Source: a virus | IMG/VR virus record: IMGVR_UViG_3300027573_000021 | Location: 37,341-101,340 of that record | Reading direction: 5' to 3' (one strand) | Length of the DNA: 64,000 nucleotides | Part shown: piece by piece, positions 1 to 9,694 of the stretch | How positions within the stretch are numbered: the first letter of the stretch is position 1 | Layout of the letters: every line of letters starts with the position of its first letter | Notes under the pieces: model-generated | What the model was told of the DNA's origin: nothing | Databases searched by the model: none | The model's input: only the letters and a program-made list of their open reading frames with translations | Position numbers and translations under genes: made by a program

Positions 1-2
1 CA

Positions 3-1535
3 ATGATGCTGACAGAGAGAAATCCTGATGGAAGCAAGATACAGTTACCTTCCTTTAACGGCAAGGAGTATACTCTTGATGAACTGGCACAGGACATGAT
101 ACTGGCAGCTTATCTTGGTAATGCAGTACAGGAAGCCATACAATATACCAAGTATGTCCCTGTAGCTTACCTCAATGCAATGGGCTATTCCCTTGCCATG
201 AGGAAAAATAATGACAGGTTTCATTATGACTCCACCCTGTTGGGTCTTAAAATGAAGAAGGATGATGGTACTGATAAGCATTTTGTAAGCAGGTTCACCA
301 TGCAGTATATCCAGCACTACCCTGAGAGAGTACAAGCCAAGTATGATGCTAAGAAACTGGCTGCTGCTGCTCTTATGCATCCTGATGGAACTTTTACTTT
401 CATAGATGGCAGGAAGCCAACCTTTGTATCAGTCTATGACACTACTGTAATGAAGGGGGATAAGAAGTTCAAGTTATACTGGCTTGATGGAACAACTGGA
501 AGGTATGTCAGGATTCCTATACTGGGAGCTTTTGGTATGGATGAATACCAACCTGCTGTAGATATGGGAGTATCTTCTATCAATACAAGGATGGCCTTCA
601 GACCTAAACCAGCACCAATAATAGAAGAGGAGAATCCTGATACAGTGACCAATAACTTTGATATCAAGACTGGTGGTGATGTTACAAAGATGGTCACTAA
701 TATCAGTAAGAGTACAACTCCTTTTGCTTTACTGGCTAAAGAATTAATTCCTTTTGTTGATGGTATCAAGGTGGTCACTATGGATAGTATCATGATAGGG
801 GAAGAGTCACATGCTACAGCCCTTGGTGTTTATGAAGCCACTGGTAATACCATTTATATAAAAGAGTCAATACTCAGCAATGCTGATAAGCTGGCAGATA
901 CCTTTATGCATGAAGTAGTGCATGGTGTTACTGTCAGGCAGCTTATGCCTTATATTGATGGTCTGGATACTGCTAATCCACAGGTGAAGACCAGTGATGC
1001 TCCTGCTTATGTCTCTAATCTTATCATGTTGTATAACAGGGTAAAGAATAGCATGCCAAAAGGTGAGGTGGAGAGGATAGCTGCTGCTATGGCTAATAAG
1101 CAGAAAATAACTCAGGCAGAAATAGATCAGTTCTATGGCATGATCAACCTGAAGGAGTTTATTACTATGGCTATGACCAATAAGAAGTTTCAGGCTCATC
1201 TTTCTAATATTCCTATGGGAGGAGAAAACCAAAGTGCATTAAGCAAGTTCAAACAGATCATTAATGCAATACTGACTGCTATGGGTGTGGATATAAAACC
1301 TGGGAGTGTAGCAGAGGCAGCTTTTAATAATATATTTGAATTGATTGAGGCTGAGAATATCAGGGATGGCTTTGATCCTTATCAGGCACAGTATGGTGAT
1401 ATGAATGATACCACTGAAGGTGGGTATTTTAATGAAAATGACCTGTGGCCTACAGGTGATAATCTCAGTCCCAGTGCCAGTGAATCAGTCAGTGCTTACA
1501 TAGCTTCATTAAGTAACCAAGAAAAAATTTGTTAA
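3..1535 (+). CDS. Large virion-cargo-type protein with zinc metallopeptidase motif (probably 5'-truncated)
   Basis: The reading frame is open to the left edge, so these 510 residues are probably the C-terminal part of a longer protein. A HEVVH motif near residue 305 fits the HExxH zinc site of gluzincin-type peptidases. About 85 residues later a KEFITMAMTN segment could supply the third ligand, as in peptidase domains of large polyvalent phage proteins. The tail is acidic and low in complexity. The next large gene begins directly after the stop codon, so the two are probably co-expressed late. In crAss-like phages such giant proteins accompany the virion RNA polymerase and are thought to be injected. 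The peptidase call rests on the motif; the cargo role is inferred from size and position. Confidence 0.6.
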   Translation: MMLTERNPDGSKIQLPSFNGKEYTLDELAQDMILAAYLGNAVQEAIQYTKYVPVAYLNAMGYSLAMRKNNDRFHYDSTLLGLKMKKDDGTDKHFVSRFTMQYIQHYPERVQAKYDAKKLAAAALMHPDGTFTFIDGRKPTFVSVYDTTVMKGDKKFKLYWLDGTTGRYVRIPILGAFGMDEYQPAVDMGVSSINTRMAFRPKPAPIIEEENPDTVTNNFDIKTGGDVTKMVTNISKSTTPFALLAKELIPFVDGIKVVTMDSIMIGEESHATALGVYEATGNTIYIKESILSNADKLADTFMHEVVHGVTVRQLMPYIDGLDTANPQVKTSDAPAYVSNLIMLYNRVKNSMPKGEVERIAAAMANKQKITQAEIDQFYGMINLKEFITMAMTNKKFQAHLSNIPMGGENQSALSKFKQIINAILTAMGVDIKPGSVAEAAFNNIFELIEAENIRDGFDPYQAQYGDMNDTTEGGYFNENDLWPTGDNLSPSASESVSAYIASLSNQEKIC

Positions 1536-4500
1536 ATGGCTGCATGTTCATATAACTACAAGGGAAGACAATATACAGAAGAGGAACTCCTGAAGCATCC
1601 TGATTTCACCAGACCCTTTGCTGCCAACAGGATAGAGCAGGAGCATATCATGAACAATACAGGAACACTGCATAATAGTAATCTCAGCTTCTTTCCTGTC
1701 TCTAATAGTGTTCCTCCTGAACAGGGAGCATTTGCCAATTTTGTGGAATTCAAGAGGACTCAATTACTGGAATACCGCAGAAGGCTTGATGTGGTTAAGC
1801 GTGATAAGAAAAAGCAAGACCTTACCAAGGAACAGATAACTGCATTGAATAAACAGGAGAGAGTACTTGAGCTTCAGATAAAGGGTAGCTATGAACTGGA
1901 CAAGAAAGGAATAATGGATGAGATTGAAGACCTTGAGGAACTAAGGGATATTGATGCTATAGGATTTTATGTAGAAAGAGATTTGGAGAGACTGACAGCA
2001 TTGGCCTATTCATCCAATATTGATGATATACATGAGGCACAGAGATTAATTGACTTCTATACAAAGGCTGGTACATTTGAACTGGGTAAGGATAATCCTT
2101 TCTTCACTGAAGAAGAGATGTTTGTGAAAGATGCAGATGGTAAACTTACTACTGTCTATGTACAGTCTGCTGAGTTAATGAATAAATTCAAAGCATGGAG
2201 ACTGGAAGCTGAAGACCTTCAGAGTGTTGTTAATAAAAGAGAACAGGAGATAACGGAGAATGCTGTTAATAATGATTACTCTGTAAAGAGGACTTATGGT
2301 AATAAGAAGTTCAGCTTTGAAGAACTGGTCTATAATCAATCAGGCTTGAAGGATACACACTTCATTGATATGTGGACTATGGATATCACTCAGGGTATCT
2401 TCTCCACTAATGGTTTACTCCCACAGGCCATGTTCACTTATCTTGCCAATTCATTTGAAGAGAAGCTGTCATGGTCAAGAGGTGTAGCTACTACTATTGA
2501 TGATATGAGTCCAAGAGTACAGAAGGCTCTTATTAAGAAAGGACACTCTCTGCGGGGATCTGGAATCATAGGTCTTAAAGGAGCATCTTTTCAGTTATAC
2601 AAAGAGATCACTAAGGATGGTAATGAAACAGGAGGCTTGGTCAGAAGATTTGTCAAAGAGTTCTTTGATGCCAGTGATACAGTAGCTAATAAATTTGATG
2701 ATAAGTTCAAGGATGCCCTGACCTATCTTGATTATAAACAGAAAACAAGAGCTGTTAATAAAGCCTTTGAGGATCATAAGAGATGGAGGAGGCAGAATAC
2801 CATCATGATGAATCCTGCTCTTATTCCTGAAATATCAGGAGCTGCCAGTGCTGAAGCTATAGCACACAGGAAAGAGTTAGTGGATGTGCTGGGGGAAAAA
2901 GGTTATGATCAGCATGTCACCAAGCAAAAGAATGCATTAGCCCGCTTTGAGTCACAAAGAGATTATTTTATTGAGACAGTAATGGAAATTGAAGGAGTAT
3001 CTGACAAGGCTGATATTTCTGCTGAAGGTAAACTTCGCATTGTCAGGTGGGATAATAGCAATAATCCTACTTTAGGAGTTGAAGACTATCATAGTGTTAC
3101 TGGTGTCTTCTTTGGTGAGGGTGAGAATTCAGAGAAGGCCAATAACTTCATGAATTATAATATACTTGTTCCCCGTAAGAATACTGTTAATATTGGGATA
3201 GACAAGGCTACCAATAAATATACATTTACTGATACCACTACCTCTACAGGATATTATAGTAAAGCCTATGCAGAGATAGAAGGTGACACTGACTTAGCTG
3301 AGTTCTACGATGTGGTAGCTGAAGTATGTGAGACCATCAGGGAAAATATGCCTTACAGTGTACAACAGGGTATGGCTGCTAATACACTACCAGCTATGAT
3401 GAAGAACTCTGCTGAGATACTGGCAGATAAGAATATAGGCTGGATGAGTGCCCTGTGGCTTCCCTTCAAACACATGATAGAGAAGGCAAGGATGAGTTTT
3501 GGAGTAATGAAGGAGGGTGATGTATCCTATGCTGTCCTTGATCCTATTACTAAAAGACCTAACTACAAAGTCAATGACCAGTTTCTTCAGGGTAACAAAG
3601 GAGCTATTGATGCCAGAATGACTATTGAGAAAGGTAAGTTCCTGAAGCAATATAACAAGGGTTTACCCAAGAGCCAGCAAATAAGCAGCATCAATAGATT
3701 TACCAGTATTCCTTTATCCTCCATGAGTACTTCCTCCCTGCTATCACTGGCTGAATACCTGCATGTCAATATTTCACTGGCTGAGATCAATGCCGGCAAA
3801 CTTGATAAGATAAAGGAGAGGACAGGTGATTCAGTGCAGATAGGTAGATTTATTGGTGACTATTCCAGACACTCTGTAGTGCAGTCACAGAGCTTTGACC
3901 TGGGGAAAATATGTAAGTATTATTCCAATATGACTATGGCCTATGCTGCAAGACAGGAAGCTCTTCCTATTCTTCAGATCATGAAGAAGCACTACCAGAG
4001 TATCTTAGAGCCTACCACTACCAATATAGGAGTGGATAAGAAGACTCCTGATCAGAAGATCATGCAGTATGGACTCAGGACTAATGCTATTAAACAAATG
4101 GATGATTGGTTTGAAAGAGTAGTACTGGATAACTATGGTCTGAAGCATGGTGGTGTACATGGACAGGAAGCAGTCACCAGTGAGAGAATACAGAAAATTG
4201 ATAAGAGACTAAAAGAAATTGAGGAAAAGTTAGCTGCCAATCCTAATACCAGTGACTTAAAAAGTCTCATAGCGGAGAGAGAGAAATTGACACTTAAAAG
4301 GGCCATTCCATCCTTTGGTTCTGATATATACTCCTCAGAAGAGAAGAAGCAGTTAAAGGATATTGAAGACCTTCTTAAGGATGAAACTGATCCTGAAAAG
4401 ATAGCTGAACTCATTAAGATAAAGAGCAGGATGGGAAGGGCAAGGACTGCCACAGCCTTGTTTGATAATCTCATAGCATGGATAAGAACACTGGGGCTTG

Positions 4501-6119
4501 GTTATAATGTAAGCTCAGCCTCTACCAACCTTATTGAAGGTGTATCCTCCAATATGATACTGGCTTCAATGGGAGAACACTTTGACCCCAAAGAGATATT
4601 CCCGGCTTATAATATAGTCAAGGTTTCCATCCTGAAGAATGTCAGCTTTGGCCTCATAGAGGCAGGGGCTTCAAGGAAAAACAGGAAGCTGATGGACAGG
4701 TACAGTGTGATAATGGATTCCAGAAATGAATTACAGAAGTCTTCTCATAAGTCTTTTGCCTCTAAGCTCTCTTGGGCTGGGCCTCATGAAATTAACCAGA
4801 GAGTAGAGTTCCTTAACCAGAGTCCCCTTATGATTGCTATGCTAAGAACTATCAAGATAGAAGATGAGAATGGAAATAAGAGTAGTGTATGGGATGCTAT
4901 GGATGATAAGACTGGTCTTCTTACAGGTAAGTTCAGAACAGAGAAGAATATTAACAATTGGGAGAAACTTAAAGGAGAAGATTATCTTGTCTTTAAGCAG
5001 AGTTTAAACAAGGCAATTGTAAAGGCACATGGTAACTATGATGAGCTAAGAGGTATGATGATGAAATCCAAGACTGCTGGCAAGGCACTTGCTATGTTTA
5101 AAACATGGCTACCTATGCAGCTTTATTCCCGCTTTGCTATTGAGCAAGATGATATTCAAACTGGTAGTATAGGATATAAAGGAAAATATTGGAGTTATGG
5201 AGCAGGAGGTGCATTCACACATATTGGTGTAGTAGCTACTATAGCTTCTGGCCCTATAGCAGGTGTAATATGGGGCTTAGGTGGTGCTATTGCAGGAGGA
5301 CTTTTTGGTGTTAATAAAGGACAGTCTTTTAGCATAGTTGATGTCATCAAGGAAGTCATATATACTAACATACAGCTATTTAAGAAGGCAGTTGGTATGC
5401 CAATTAATCTATTAGCTGGTAAGCAACTTATTGGTTCAGATAAGTCCTTTGAAAAATGGGTAGGTAAGAAGAACTTTGACAAGCAGGATGCAGCTAACAT
5501 GAGAGCTAACATGGCTGATCTATCTCTTCAGTTAGCATGGATGGCAGGATTGTTAATAGTTAAGGCTCTATGGTGGGATGATGATAAAGAGAAGCAAAAA
5601 GAGCTGATGAAGAAAATGACTGAGCAGCAGAAGAAGGATTTTAAGAAGGAGCTGGCTGATGAAAGAGCCAAGCATAATATAGCTGCCAATAAGCTAATGC
5701 AGTTATCTCAAGGTGCTGGACAGTATATAAATGCACCTGATCTTTACAACTCCATCATTGGTTCCAATGGAGTCATCAGGTATCTTGAAGAGACTAAGAA
5801 ATGGATAGAGACTATAGGTAATGATGAAGCTAAATTCAGGAAGGAGAGTAAGAAGATGTTCCTGCCTGGGATTTTTAAAGACCCCACTTCACTTGGACTT
5901 GAGACACTATCTGAAAGACAGTTTAAGAAATCTCCATTTGATGAATGGTTTCAATCAGCTTCTAAGAAGGCCACTGAGCAATCAAAGGCAGAGAGGTCAG
6001 AGAGAAGAGCTGAACTTCAGGAAGAAGGTTTGGGAGAAGCAGAAATCAGGAAGATTCTGGATAAGGAACTACCAACACCTTCACAGCTTAGAAAGAAAAA
6101 CAGACCAAAGGAGAAATAA
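1536..6119 (+). CDS. Very large coiled-coil/membrane protein, candidate virion cargo
   Basis: This 1527-residue ORF starts at an ATG immediately after the TAA of the preceding gene. It begins with a short segment (NYKGRQYTEEEL) that resembles one near the start of the preceding ORF (NGKEYTLDEL). Charged helical and coiled-coil stretches dominate residues 60-240 and 900-1000. A Gly/Ala-rich hydrophobic stretch near residues 1225-1265 and a second near 1330-1350 could insert in a membrane. The C terminus is highly charged (Lys/Glu/Arg). I recognise no enzyme domain. Giant proteins of this kind in crAss-like phages are packaged in the virion and believed to enter the cell with the DNA; the hydrophobic segments would fit a role at the envelope, but this is inference. 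Confidence 0.6.
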   Translation: MAACSYNYKGRQYTEEELLKHPDFTRPFAANRIEQEHIMNNTGTLHNSNLSFFPVSNSVPPEQGAFANFVEFKRTQLLEYRRRLDVVKRDKKKQDLTKEQITALNKQERVLELQIKGSYELDKKGIMDEIEDLEELRDIDAIGFYVERDLERLTALAYSSNIDDIHEAQRLIDFYTKAGTFELGKDNPFFTEEEMFVKDADGKLTTVYVQSAELMNKFKAWRLEAEDLQSVVNKREQEITENAVNNDYSVKRTYGNKKFSFEELVYNQSGLKDTHFIDMWTMDITQGIFSTNGLLPQAMFTYLANSFEEKLSWSRGVATTIDDMSPRVQKALIKKGHSLRGSGIIGLKGASFQLYKEITKDGNETGGLVRRFVKEFFDASDTVANKFDDKFKDALTYLDYKQKTRAVNKAFEDHKRWRRQNTIMMNPALIPEISGAASAEAIAHRKELVDVLGEKGYDQHVTKQKNALARFESQRDYFIETVMEIEGVSDKADISAEGKLRIVRWDNSNNPTLGVEDYHSVTGVFFGEGENSEKANNFMNYNILVPRKNTVNIGIDKATNKYTFTDTTTSTGYYSKAYAEIEGDTDLAEFYDVVAEVCETIRENMPYSVQQGMAANTLPAMMKNSAEILADKNIGWMSALWLPFKHMIEKARMSFGVMKEGDVSYAVLDPITKRPNYKVNDQFLQGNKGAIDARMTIEKGKFLKQYNKGLPKSQQISSINRFTSIPLSSMSTSSLLSLAEYLHVNISLAEINAGKLDKIKERTGDSVQIGRFIGDYSRHSVVQSQSFDLGKICKYYSNMTMAYAARQEALPILQIMKKHYQSILEPTTTNIGVDKKTPDQKIMQYGLRTNAIKQMDDWFERVVLDNYGLKHGGVHGQEAVTSERIQKIDKRLKEIEEKLAANPNTSDLKSLIAEREKLTLKRAIPSFGSDIYSSEEKKQLKDIEDLLKDETDPEKIAELIKIKSRMGRARTATALFDNLIAWIRTLGLGYNVSSASTNLIEGVSSNMILASMGEHFDPKEIFPAYNIVKVSILKNVSFGLIEAGASRKNRKLMDRYSVIMDSRNELQKSSHKSFASKLSWAGPHEINQRVEFLNQSPLMIAMLRTIKIEDENGNKSSVWDAMDDKTGLLTGKFRTEKNINNWEKLKGEDYLVFKQSLNKAIVKAHGNYDELRGMMMKSKTAGKALAMFKTWLPMQLYSRFAIEQDDIQTGSIGYKGKYWSYGAGGAFTHIGVVATIASGPIAGVIWGLGGAIAGGLFGVNKGQSFSIVDVIKEVIYTNIQLFKKAVGMPINLLAGKQLIGSDKSFEKWVGKKNFDKQDAANMRANMADLSLQLAWMAGLLIVKALWWDDDKEKQKELMKKMTEQQKKDFKKELADERAKHNIAANKLMQLSQGAGQYINAPDLYNSIIGSNGVIRYLEETKKWIETIGNDEAKFRKESKKMFLPGIFKDPTSLGLETLSERQFKKSPFDEWFQSASKKATEQSKAERSERRAELQEEGLGEAEIRKILDKELPTPSQLRKKNRPKEK

Positions 6120-6136
6120 CTGGTAATCAAAAAAAG

Positions 6137-6211
6137 AAAATGGGCCAGAAGTATTGCTACTCGCTGACCCTTATTTGCCACACATCCAGTGCCTATAAAG
6201 ATACCCATTTT
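6137..6211. terminator. Branched hairpin between convergent modules
   Basis: AAAATGGG (6137-6144) pairs perfectly with CCCATTTT (6204-6211). Inside, GGGCCAG and CTGACCC pair with one mismatch around an AGTA/TACT hairpin. It lies just after the last plus gene and overlaps the end of the last minus gene, as expected for a bidirectional terminator. A-runs on one side and T-runs on the other suit termination in both directions. Confidence 0.65.
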
Positions 6212-6693
6212 CACTCATATAGATTATTCCTTGCCTCATTGAGTGACCTGAAATGCTGACCAGTTACCACATTGAATACATGCCGGCATTTAGGACATTG
6301 TACCATGTTGGTCTTTTGAAGATGCTTTTCAAACTCCACCCCTATCACATTGGAGAATCTTTTCTTCTCCCACTCTGTCCATCCATATTTCTCAGCCATC
6401 TTCTTAGCCTCTTTAGGTATCATGAAAAAGATGTCAAGTTTTGATAGCTCCTCAAAGATATCCCCTCCATCCCAGTTCTCATTGCAGCAGGGACATCTCC
6501 CACTCCTGTTCACAGGAGCAGCAACAAAGACCTTTTCCTTTACAGGTGTTTCACCCATCATTGCTGCAAATTCCTTTACCTCTGCTTCCATCTCTTCTTC
6601 ATCTCCGGGTATGTCAGGTATATCCTCATAGATATCATCATTCTTACTGAGGTTAAACATCCTGTCAAATTCTTCGCTGTCAAATCTACTCAT
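6211..6693 (-). CDS. Acidic protein with two CxxC pairs
   Basis: This 160-residue protein is the last gene of the minus-strand operon. Its N terminus is strongly acidic. CPCC near residue 88 and CPKC near residue 137 would form one zinc ribbon split by about 45 residues. The ATG overlaps the TGA of the upstream gene (ATGA), indicating translational coupling. The family is not recognised; a nucleic-acid or protein-binding zinc ribbon is plausible. Confidence 0.75.
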   Translation of the reverse strand: MSRFDSEEFDRMFNLSKNDDIYEDIPDIPGDEEEMEAEVKEFAAMMGETPVKEKVFVAAPVNRSGRCPCCNENWDGGDIFEELSKLDIFFMIPKEAKKMAEKYGWTEWEKKRFSNVIGVEFEKHLQKTNMVQCPKCRHVFNVVTGQHFRSLNEARNNLYE

Positions 6694-6884
6694 TGCTTTA
6701 GTTTTTTGAAGTGAGCAATTAAAACAATTTCATGTGAGTACTGGTAGTAGAGTGTAGTATCCTCAGAGTTAATATTAGTGTAGAGAAAAATTGGCCCTCT
6801 TACTGTAGGTCTGCATCTAAGAGCTTTGGATTCCAGCACTACTACTACCCCCTTCTTAGTTACTACCAGGGGTTTTGGTGTCAT
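6690..6884 (-). CDS. Small basic protein of unknown function
   Basis: The stop overlaps the start of the following gene (ATGA), which supports this frame. I chose the ATG at 6884 (64 residues, beginning MTPKPLVV) because a longer start would overlap the upstream gene by about 120 bases. The protein is beta-rich with a basic C terminus. No family is recognised. Confidence 0.55.
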   Translation of the reverse strand: MTPKPLVVTKKGVVVVLESKALRCRPTVRGPIFLYTNINSEDTTLYYQYSHEIVLIAHFKKLKQ

Positions 6885-7155
6885 GTCTCTTCTTTTTTGT
6901 TGGGCAATATACAATTCCTCCGGATACCATAGCCCAATTGCAGTGATTAATGGTGCAGTAAATGACCTCCTCAATGTTATTACTTATCCTTGCAATCTGC
7001 TCCATGATGTCACAGACATACACTGTCTGCTTTCTGCTGGTAAGCTCTGCCATGATAACATCAAGCTGATCAGATAACTCATCAGCCCTCTGTTCAGAGA
7101 TACCTACAGATTCATTATAGCTTCCTGCTGTCCTGTTAATGATGTTCAGTTTCAT
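6856..7155 (-). CDS. Unknown protein, helical
   Basis: Starting at 7155 (MKLNIINRTAG) makes a four-base ATGA overlap with the upstream stop, which is better than a longer start inside the upstream gene. The 99-residue product has a helical middle segment (residues 15-60) and Cys residues around 43, 62 and 78. Function unknown. Confidence 0.65.
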   Translation of the reverse strand: MKLNIINRTAGSYNESVGISEQRADELSDQLDVIMAELTSRKQTVYVCDIMEQIARISNNIEEVIYCTINHCNWAMVSGGIVYCPTKKKRHDTKTPGSN

Positions 7156-7541
7156 GATCTTGAAATTTTTGTTGATGGTTTCCATATAGGTAATCCCAAT
7201 CCTACCTGTGTAATGTAGCCTACTACATACCACTCCTTGCCTCCTTTGTATTCAGCTATGAGCAAGCAGTGATCAGAGGAGATCAGGTTAATGGAAAGTT
7301 GGTGAAAGTTTTTGACTTTTGTGAATTTCTTTACCCATTCAATCCTCAGTAAACTGGCAAGATCACTGAAGTGAGCCACCTTCCTTGTATCCTCATCACC
7401 CTCCACAAAGTCAGGTGTATGCTGTGTGATGATGCTTAGTGCTGAAGAAGGATCATCTCTTTTTGGGTAAGGGTAAGGTCTGATAGGGCCTGCATTGCTC
7501 ATTTTTCTCAGGCTTTCTTTTAATTTGTCCATTGGTGTCAT
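7152..7541 (-). CDS. Unknown protein
   Basis: This 129-residue protein has a Pro-rich basic N-terminal stretch followed by a mixed alpha/beta region. It sits in a chain of short minus genes with 0-4 base spacing, so it is probably one of many small accessory proteins read from a long early transcript. No recognisable motif. Confidence 0.65.
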   Translation of the reverse strand: MTPMDKLKESLRKMSNAGPIRPYPYPKRDDPSSALSIITQHTPDFVEGDEDTRKVAHFSDLASLLRIEWVKKFTKVKNFHQLSINLISSDHCLLIAEYKGGKEWYVVGYITQVGLGLPIWKPSTKISRS

Positions 7542-7543
7542 TG

Positions 7544-7879
7544 TTATTCTTTTTCTTGTGATGAAGGAATGTTTATATCTCCGTTTTCATGTAGCCTGTA
7601 GAGTATAAACTGGCACATGGCTACCATATCTGCCAGTTTAATAGGATCTAGGTGTCCATCATTGAATATTAGTGCCATATCAAGCAGTTGCTTGTCTACT
7701 GGCATTTTAAATCTTTGAATTCCTTCTTGTTGCTGGGGCACATAAGTTGTTATAGCCTCCTGAAGTATTTCACTTGCCCAGATAGTTGAAGGAACAGATT
7801 TATCCTGATAGGCATGATTCCATGTGGTGTCAATCAGGTGGAATATGAATTCCTTGTTGATGTCATTGAGATCAGTCAT
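7544..7879 (-). CDS. Unknown helical protein
   Basis: The 111-residue product is mainly helical by composition, with several Trp and aromatic residues. The upstream gene's TGA overlaps this ATG (ATGA at 7876-7879). Nothing identifies a function. Confidence 0.65.
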   Translation of the reverse strand: MTDLNDINKEFIFHLIDTTWNHAYQDKSVPSTIWASEILQEAITTYVPQQQEGIQRFKMPVDKQLLDMALIFNDGHLDPIKLADMVAMCQFILYRLHENGDINIPSSQEKE

Positions 7880-8196
7880 ATAGGTGTTTTAAGTTTTATT
7901 TCACGAATTTTCTCAATTGCTTTTACGAGGTCATTCAGAAAGTTTTGCAATATTATAGCTTGTTCTTCACGGGTCATTTTATTCCATCTTTGTCTCCCGT
8001 AATCTTCAATCATATATTTTTCAATCCACCGCATAACGGTACTATTTAAATTATTAATTGTTGTTTCATCTCCCTTGTATGGGGTGGATTCGGATTCAAT
8101 TAATTGCATTATTTTTTCAGCACCAATAGGCTCACCATCTGGTACATACATTTTCATATACTCCACTATCTGCTTTTTAATCTCATCTCTGGTCAT
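7876..8196 (-). CDS. Unknown protein
   Basis: This 106-residue protein has an N-terminal helical segment, a basic middle (RWIEKYMIEDYGRQRW) and a helical Lys-rich end. It is separated by 11 bases from the upstream gene. It shares a short YKGD/YKGG stretch with the product of 8208-8561, perhaps by chance. Confidence 0.65.
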   Translation of the reverse strand: MTRDEIKKQIVEYMKMYVPDGEPIGAEKIMQLIESESTPYKGDETTINNLNSTVMRWIEKYMIEDYGRQRWNKMTREEQAIILQNFLNDLVKAIEKIREIKLKTPI

Positions 8197-8207
8197 TGTT
8201 ATTATTT

Positions 8208-8561
8208 TTAAGTGATGGGGGTTAGCTTTGCTTCTAATTCTGCAATTTTATTTCTTGCCGCTTGACCCTCTTTGGCTAATTTACTTCTCCAACCATGTGC
8301 ATGAGCTATCCCGAAAACATCATCCAATTCATCTGATAGGATTTTTATGTATTCATTTTTAGCTTCAACCAGTGCCATCCAATCCCCTCCCTTGTATGCA
8401 GGGGCGGCAGCAAAAAGGCCAGCTAATTTTTTAGACAACTCCAAAAACTCACCCCTATGAATAGTCATTTTATCCTTTTCATTCGCCCATTCAAAAAGGG
8501 CATCACAAATATCAAGTGCCGGATAGTCATCCATCTGTTGTTTAACTGAGTCTTTATTCAT
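8208..8561 (-). CDS. Unknown helical protein
   Basis: The 117-residue product has a hydrophobic Ala-rich segment (GLFAAAPAY, about residues 48-56) and a C-terminal heptad-like helix (residues 95-115). It may oligomerise. There is a two-base gap to the upstream gene. Not recognised. Confidence 0.65.
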   Translation of the reverse strand: MNKDSVKQQMDDYPALDICDALFEWANEKDKMTIHRGEFLELSKKLAGLFAAAPAYKGGDWMALVEAKNEYIKILSDELDDVFGIAHAHGWRSKLAKEGQAARNKIAELEAKLTPIT

Positions 8562-8563
8562 GG

Positions 8564-8776
8564 TTATTGTTTTTCAAAGATGGCAATAATTGTTTCAGTC
8601 AGTGTATTATTATGAATAGTGGTGCTTAGCTTCCATTCCTTCAAGCTATACCCTCTCTCATCATTCACATTGATGACCTTCTCAAACTTCTGGCTTAGTA
8701 AGTCACTGATAGGTGTTCCCGGTATCCAGGTTTTGCTGACCTCTGCTACAATGAATTTTGGTATTGTGTCACTCAT
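8564..8776 (-). CDS. Small unknown protein
   Basis: This 70-residue protein overlaps the upstream gene by eight bases and belongs to the same chain of short genes. It is mostly beta-type sequence ending in a helical Glu/Lys segment. Function unknown. Confidence 0.6.
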   Translation of the reverse strand: MSDTIPKFIVAEVSKTWIPGTPISDLLSQKFEKVINVNDERGYSLKEWKLSTTIHNNTLTETIIAIFEKQ

Positions 8777-9044
8777 GGTTAGTTTTTTTTATTAGTTGTG
8801 TAATGTGTATTGCAGCTTTCATCATTACTTGATAGGCTCCGGCATCAGTGGATTTTATATCCTCTAACTCCTGTGGTGTCAGGGGAATTAAATTCAAGTC
8901 CTCATCAAACTTGGATAATGTAGCACAGTAAAGACAAATAGATAGGTCTCCGGGTCTGGGTACAGCATCAGTATCAAGGGATTTATGCGCATCCTGTAAC
9001 TTTTTACAGGTAGTGCAATATTTTGGTTCAGTTCTGGTAATCAT
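8769..9044 (-). CDS. Small zinc-ribbon-like protein
   Basis: CTTCKK near residue 10 and CLYC near residue 37 form two CxxC pairs 24 residues apart, the layout of a small zinc ribbon. The rest of the 91-residue protein is helical. An intergenic gap of 61 bases separates it from the lipoprotein gene downstream. The zinc site is inferred from cysteine spacing only. Confidence 0.65.
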   Translation of the reverse strand: MITRTEPKYCTTCKKLQDAHKSLDTDAVPRPGDLSICLYCATLSKFDEDLNLIPLTPQELEDIKSTDAGAYQVMMKAAIHITQLIKKTNHE

Positions 9045-9105
9045 AATTGATCTTTTTTATTATAATAGCCCCAACCATACAGGTTGAGGCTATAAAATTT
9101 ATTGA

Positions 9106-9651
9106 TTAAGGGTTTGGTATAAAAAGGGAGAAATGACCATCAGTTAATACTCTGTCATTAAAGCCATTTGCTCCAAATATGATTCTGAAAGTTCCGGTAA
9201 TCACTTCACCATCTTTTCTTTTCTTCACTTTCCTGATTATGAAAATGCCTTCTCTGGAAGGTGGGTGAATAACAAATGTAAAATTATATGATGCAGTAGT
9301 AGTAGAGACCACTGGATTACCCCACCCATCAGGAGAGCCAATTAGGAAAATACCTTTCTTACCTCTATAACCATCAATGCGCAAAGTTAAACTTTCTACA
9401 TATTGTACAGCAGAGTTAATCACCCTTGATCCACGAATGGTTAATAAATCTCCAATGCGTTCAATGGTAAAAGTTTCTGCATTGACAAGCTGTCCATTAA
9501 TTATAAAGGACAAACTATTGTCATGAGCTTTAACTTTGTTTGACGTTAATTGTTCTGACTCTGATTTGGTAGGTTTTGGTTCTTCAAGGACATCCTTTTT
9601 ACAACTTACAAGTAATGTAAGGGCAATGAGAGGCAATAAAACTTTACGCAT
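9106..9651 (-). CDS. Predicted lipoprotein
   Basis: The N terminus (MRKVLLPLIALTLLVSCKKD) is a typical lipoprotein signal with lipobox LVSC, cleaved before Cys17. The mature 165 residues begin with a charged, disordered linker and continue as beta-rich sequence. The protein would be anchored to the host envelope. Lipoproteins made early by phages often block superinfection or receptor use; here that is only a possibility. The gene opens a cluster with three other signal-peptide or membrane proteins. Confidence 0.75.
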   Translation of the reverse strand: MRKVLLPLIALTLLVSCKKDVLEEPKPTKSESEQLTSNKVKAHDNSLSFIINGQLVNAETFTIERIGDLLTIRGSRVINSAVQYVESLTLRIDGYRGKKGIFLIGSPDGWGNPVVSTTTASYNFTFVIHPPSREGIFIIRKVKKRKDGEVITGTFRIIFGANGFNDRVLTDGHFSLFIPNP

Positions 9652-9694
9652 ATATATCTGAGTATATTTAGCGTGTTCTCCAGCACGTTTTTGG

